Shown piece by piece: positions 61,500 to 64,000 of a stretch of 64,000 bases of DNA; the stretch's first letter is position 1, and the number at the start of each line of letters is the position of its first letter. The stretch lies in the NCBI GenBank assembly GCA_050944415.1, contig JBMNRA010000001.1, forward strand, positions 62,001-126,000, given 5' to 3'. The stretch is from Ruminococcus_G sp050944415. GTDB taxonomy: Bacteria; Bacillota; Clostridia; Lachnospirales; Lachnospiraceae. The notes under the pieces are model-generated. The model made no database searches, had not been told where the DNA came from, and saw only the letters and a list, made by a program, of their open reading frames with translations. The translations under genes were made by a program, and so were the position numbers.

Positions 61500-62345
61500 C
61501 TATTCTTTTACTTTCTCCGTTTTCACATACCGCTCAACAGGAACGCTTCGTATCACAACGGCCGCCAGAACGATCAAGCCTCCCGCCAGCGTTGCCGGAT
61601 CGATTTTTTCATTTCCCAGGATCATAACCCAGATGGGATTCAGAATCGCTTCCAGAACTGTGGTCACCGTAGCTTCCAGGGCTCCCACATAGAGAATAGC
61701 TTTCGAATACAGGATATAGGCAAGCCCCAGCTGGAAAATTCCCAGGAATAAAACCAGCCCTGTATTTTTCATACTCCATTCCACATGCCCAAAAAACGGA
61801 AGCATAAAGACAAACGCGGCCAGATTGCCCCAGAACACATTCTGAAGGGGAGATACCCTGGAATCCGCGCGCATAAACACATTCATAGCCGCAAAGCATA
61901 CGCCGGACAGCAGCGCCACCAGGTCTCCCAGAAGATGGCCCCCCGCCAGCCCGTCATAAAAGAAGATAAACAGACCGGCAAATATCATCACAATGGAAAT
62001 CCTGTCCCTCCGGCTCACCTTTTCTCCCAGTATGCAGTATCCCAGCGCCGCCGAGTAGACCGGCGATGTATACTGCAGCAAAATAGCATTGGCCGCCGTC
62101 GTCATTTTTGTGGCAATCACCGTCATACAGATCAGACCTGTATAGGAACACACGGCAAGAATCTGATATTTCCCCCGTGGAATCCGGGGTTTTCTGATAA
62201 TGACCAGCATCATGGCCGCCGCAATCAGTCCCCGGATTCCAGTAATGGCAAATCCATTCCAGGACATACTTTTGACACAGATACCTGCAAAACTCCAAAG
62301 AACAGAAGCGCCCAGCAGCATGAGAATTCCGCGATTACGATTCAC
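61500..62345 (-). CDS. EamA/DMT-family transporter
   Basis: Membrane protein of 281 aa with ten predicted helices in two EamA repeats. It starts with GTG at 62345, preceded by GGAG at 7 nt. Family members export amino acids, metabolites or drugs. It lies 21 nt after the aldehyde dehydrogenase gene, so it probably exports or imports a compound of the same pathway. Substrate unknown. Confidence 0.88.
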   Translation of the reverse strand: MNRNRGILMLLGASVLWSFAGICVKSMSWNGFAITGIRGLIAAAMMLVIIRKPRIPRGKYQILAVCSYTGLICMTVIATKMTTAANAILLQYTSPVYSAALGYCILGEKVSRRDRISIVMIFAGLFIFFYDGLAGGHLLGDLVALLSGVCFAAMNVFMRADSRVSPLQNVFWGNLAAFVFMLPFFGHVEWSMKNTGLVLFLGIFQLGLAYILYSKAILYVGALEATVTTVLEAILNPIWVMILGNEKIDPATLAGGLIVLAAVVIRSVPVERYVKTEKVKE

Positions 62346-62366
62346 CGTCTGTCTCCTTTTCCCTTT

Positions 62367-63761
62367 TTACGCGAAAGCGCCCTTCACCGCGTAAACTTTA
62401 ATATGACTGAATTCTTCCAGAGAGATGCTTAATCCCTCTCTCCCAATGCCGCTCTGTTTATATCCGCCAAAGGGCTGATCCAGATGGCGGTAGCCGCCGC
62501 TTCCATTCACTACAGCCGCACCGGCTTTCAGTTTCCGTCCAACACGGAACGCACGGTTCATATCCTTCGTCATCAGACCGGAAGACAGTCCATAGATAGA
62601 GTTATTGGCAATCTCCACTGCTTCTTCCTCCGTATCAAAGGGAATCAGCGGAAATACCGGTCCGAACACCTCCATATCGGAAGCGATGTCCATATCACGT
62701 CTGACATCTGCAAGTACCGTCGGTTCCACCCTGGCGCCCTCTCTTTTTCCGCCATATATCAGACGGGCTCCCTGAGAAACCGTATGGGCAATCTGTGATT
62801 CTACATCGGCCGCCGCTTTTTCGCTGACCAGTGAAGTTACCATAGCCTCCTCATCCTGGGCCATTCCTCTGGGAAGAGCCTTCAGTCTCTCCACAAGGCG
62901 CTGTGTCAGAGCATCGTAAATACTTCTGTGAATCAGGAAACGTTTGGATGAACAGCAGACCTGTCCGTTATTTTCCATACGGCTGTTAACCATCTCGTCC
63001 AGGGCCTTATCGATATCCGCGTCCTCAAAAATCAGAAGGGCATCGTTTCCTCCCAGCTCCAGGAACATGCGTTTTAACGTATCTGCCCCATCCTTCGTCA
63101 GCTGTTTGCCGGCCGCTGTGCTTCCCGTCATGCTGACAGCCGCCACCTGGGGATTTTTCAGCACACATTCCGTCAGCACATTTCTTTCGCACACCAGAAA
63201 CCGTACCACACCGGAAGGAATCCCCGCTTCGTCAGCCAGCTTCTGCAAAGACAGAACGGCCAGCGGATTGGAAGAAGGCGCTTTTACGATTACCGCGTTT
63301 CCCATAATCAATGCAGGCGCGATTTTCTGGAAAGTCAGCTCAATGGGAAAGTTAAAAGGAATAATGCAGGCGATCACGCCCAGCGGTTCTCTGCGGGTGA
63401 ACACCAGATCTTTTTCAAATCCGGGACCGTTATCCGCAAGTACTTCTCCGTAAAGATGTTTTGCCCGTTCCACTGCTCCTCTGAGAAGCTTGACGCCGTC
63501 TTCCGTTTCCACTCTCGCCTGAAGAATAGGCTTTGCCATTTCCCGGGCAGAAAGCTGAGAAATCTGTTCCGCGTTCGCCTCCAGAAGATCCGCAAAACGA
63601 TACAGAATCTCACCGCGTTCATATAAGGGCATATCTTCCCACATCGGCTGGGCGCATAAAGCCCGGTTTACGATTTCTTTCATCTGCTCTTTGTCAACCA
63701 GTTCCACCTGCTCTATCTGTTCGCCGGTCTGAGGATTTAATACCTCCAGCATTTTGCTCAT
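62367..63761 (-). CDS. NAD(P)-dependent aldehyde dehydrogenase (succinate-semialdehyde dehydrogenase-like)
   Basis: ALDH-superfamily enzyme of 464 aa. Cofactor-binding FNFPIEL and NAVIVKAPSSNPL, Glu in LELGGNDALLI, and catalytic Cys in NGQVCCSSKRF are present. KQSGIGREG near the C-terminus is typical of GabD-like enzymes. Substrate cannot be fixed; a semialdehyde is likely. GGGAG lies 10 nt before the ATG. Confidence 0.92.
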   Translation of the reverse strand: MSKMLEVLNPQTGEQIEQVELVDKEQMKEIVNRALCAQPMWEDMPLYERGEILYRFADLLEANAEQISQLSAREMAKPILQARVETEDGVKLLRGAVERAKHLYGEVLADNGPGFEKDLVFTRREPLGVIACIIPFNFPIELTFQKIAPALIMGNAVIVKAPSSNPLAVLSLQKLADEAGIPSGVVRFLVCERNVLTECVLKNPQVAAVSMTGSTAAGKQLTKDGADTLKRMFLELGGNDALLIFEDADIDKALDEMVNSRMENNGQVCCSSKRFLIHRSIYDALTQRLVERLKALPRGMAQDEEAMVTSLVSEKAAADVESQIAHTVSQGARLIYGGKREGARVEPTVLADVRRDMDIASDMEVFGPVFPLIPFDTEEEAVEIANNSIYGLSSGLMTKDMNRAFRVGRKLKAGAAVVNGSGGYRHLDQPFGGYKQSGIGREGLSISLEEFSHIKVYAVKGAFA

Positions 63762-63805
63762 CTGTTCGTATCTCCCTTCTTCTTTTTATGTTTCGCAGCC
63801 TTCCT

Positions 63806-64000
63806 TTACAGTCCGGCCATCTGCATTACTGTCTGTATAATGTCATTTTCTGAATGAATGCCAAGGTCTTCCAGTTTATCCGCAATTTCCACCGGTTCGG
63901 AATCTCCGGGAAGGATCGCGTTTAATTTTCCGCCCATAAAAATCCAGTAAGTTCTGCCCCGCTCTTTCGCAAGGGCGGTCAGCTGACGGCCGTAATCCAG
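63806..64000 (-). CDS. Unrecognised gene, C-terminal 64 aa only
   Basis: An open frame runs in from the window edge and stops at 63806. The peptide includes YWIFMGGKLNAILPGDSEPV and IADKLEDLGI and ends VMQMAGL. The GGKLN loop and following helix recall a B12-binding or other Rossmann-like C-terminus, but I cannot name the family. It is the gene upstream of the aldehyde dehydrogenase and probably shares its transcript. Confidence 0.5.
   Translation of the reverse strand: MDYGRQLTALAKERGRTYWIFMGGKLNAILPGDSEPVEIADKLEDLGIHSENDIIQTVMQMAGL

Noticed and set aside
1..64000. tRNA or rRNA genes
   Set aside because: I looked for conserved TTCGAAT/TTCGANTC arms with CCA ends and for 16S/23S core segments and found none convincing.

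Overview
The window looks like chromosomal DNA of an anaerobic gut Firmicute, most likely a Lachnospiraceae-type Clostridium. The reasons are strong AGGAGG ribosome sites, genes packed in overlapping operons, many ABC importers with YesM/YesN two-component systems, Cys-type sulfatases with an oxygen-sensitive radical SAM maturase, an M-box riboswitch, a PTS sucrose operon and Rpn-type repeat nucleases. No rRNA, tRNA, prophage or CRISPR array is seen. The genus is inferred from gene style only.

Layout. (1) 1-14994, minus strand: an organosulfate locus. An ABC importer of the sulfonate/taurine superfamily (binding protein, two permeases, two unequal ATPases) is followed by three Cys-type sulfatases, a URO-D-fold methyltransferase-like protein, a TSUP anion exporter, the anaerobic sulfatase maturase, and a YesM/YesN sensor pair cut by the window edge. 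(2) 15020-18287: iolG and iolH with an AraC-family regulator. (3) 18306-22957: MgtA Mg2+ P-type ATPase behind an M-box riboswitch plus a second leader segment with a 24-codon ORF, then an XRE regulator with a repeated membrane domain. (4) 23020-25590: an Rpn nuclease with seven near-identical 57-bp repeats, and a decayed ABC exporter. (5) 25659-32397: MacB-like ABC pair, OmpR-type two-component system, MBL hydrolase and LacI regulator. (6) 32424-37078: scrA-scrB-scrK sucrose operon with three LacI-type operators. (7) 37092-39428: DUF1538 membrane protein with a double P-II-like protein. (8) 39446-42436: FmdE-like protein and a methyltransferase-aspartoacylase-methyltransferase fusion. (9) 42531-44301: amt-glnK with a leader attenuator. 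(10) 44392-44589: a 198-bp structured element with terminal inverted repeats and 6-bp flanking direct repeats. (11) 44595-49570: FtsX-type ABC exporter divergent from a LytTR/AgrC-like two-component system, with LytTR-type repeats between them. (12) 49575-60759: a long minus-strand run with a complete CUT2 sugar importer, two oxidoreductases, and a second permease with a catalytically degenerate RbsA-like protein beside a histidine kinase that lacks an extracellular sensor domain, plus its AraC-type response regulator. (13) 60768-64000: GntR regulator, EamA transporter, aldehyde dehydrogenase and a truncated gene.

How the parts work together. The first locus can plausibly import a sulfated small molecule, remove sulfate with matured sulfatases and export sulfur anions, switched on by the adjacent sensor pair through 21-bp-spaced direct repeats at the binding-protein promoter. 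The sucrose operon imports and phosphorylates sucrose, splits sucrose-6-phosphate and phosphorylates fructose. The 49-61 kb operon appears to join a real importer with a second, non-hydrolysing ABC-like module that may act as a sensor for the sensorless kinase. The best candidates for undescribed biology are that pseudo-ATPase module, the structured element at 44392-44589, the two-layer mgtA leader, and the three-domain fusion next to FmdE.
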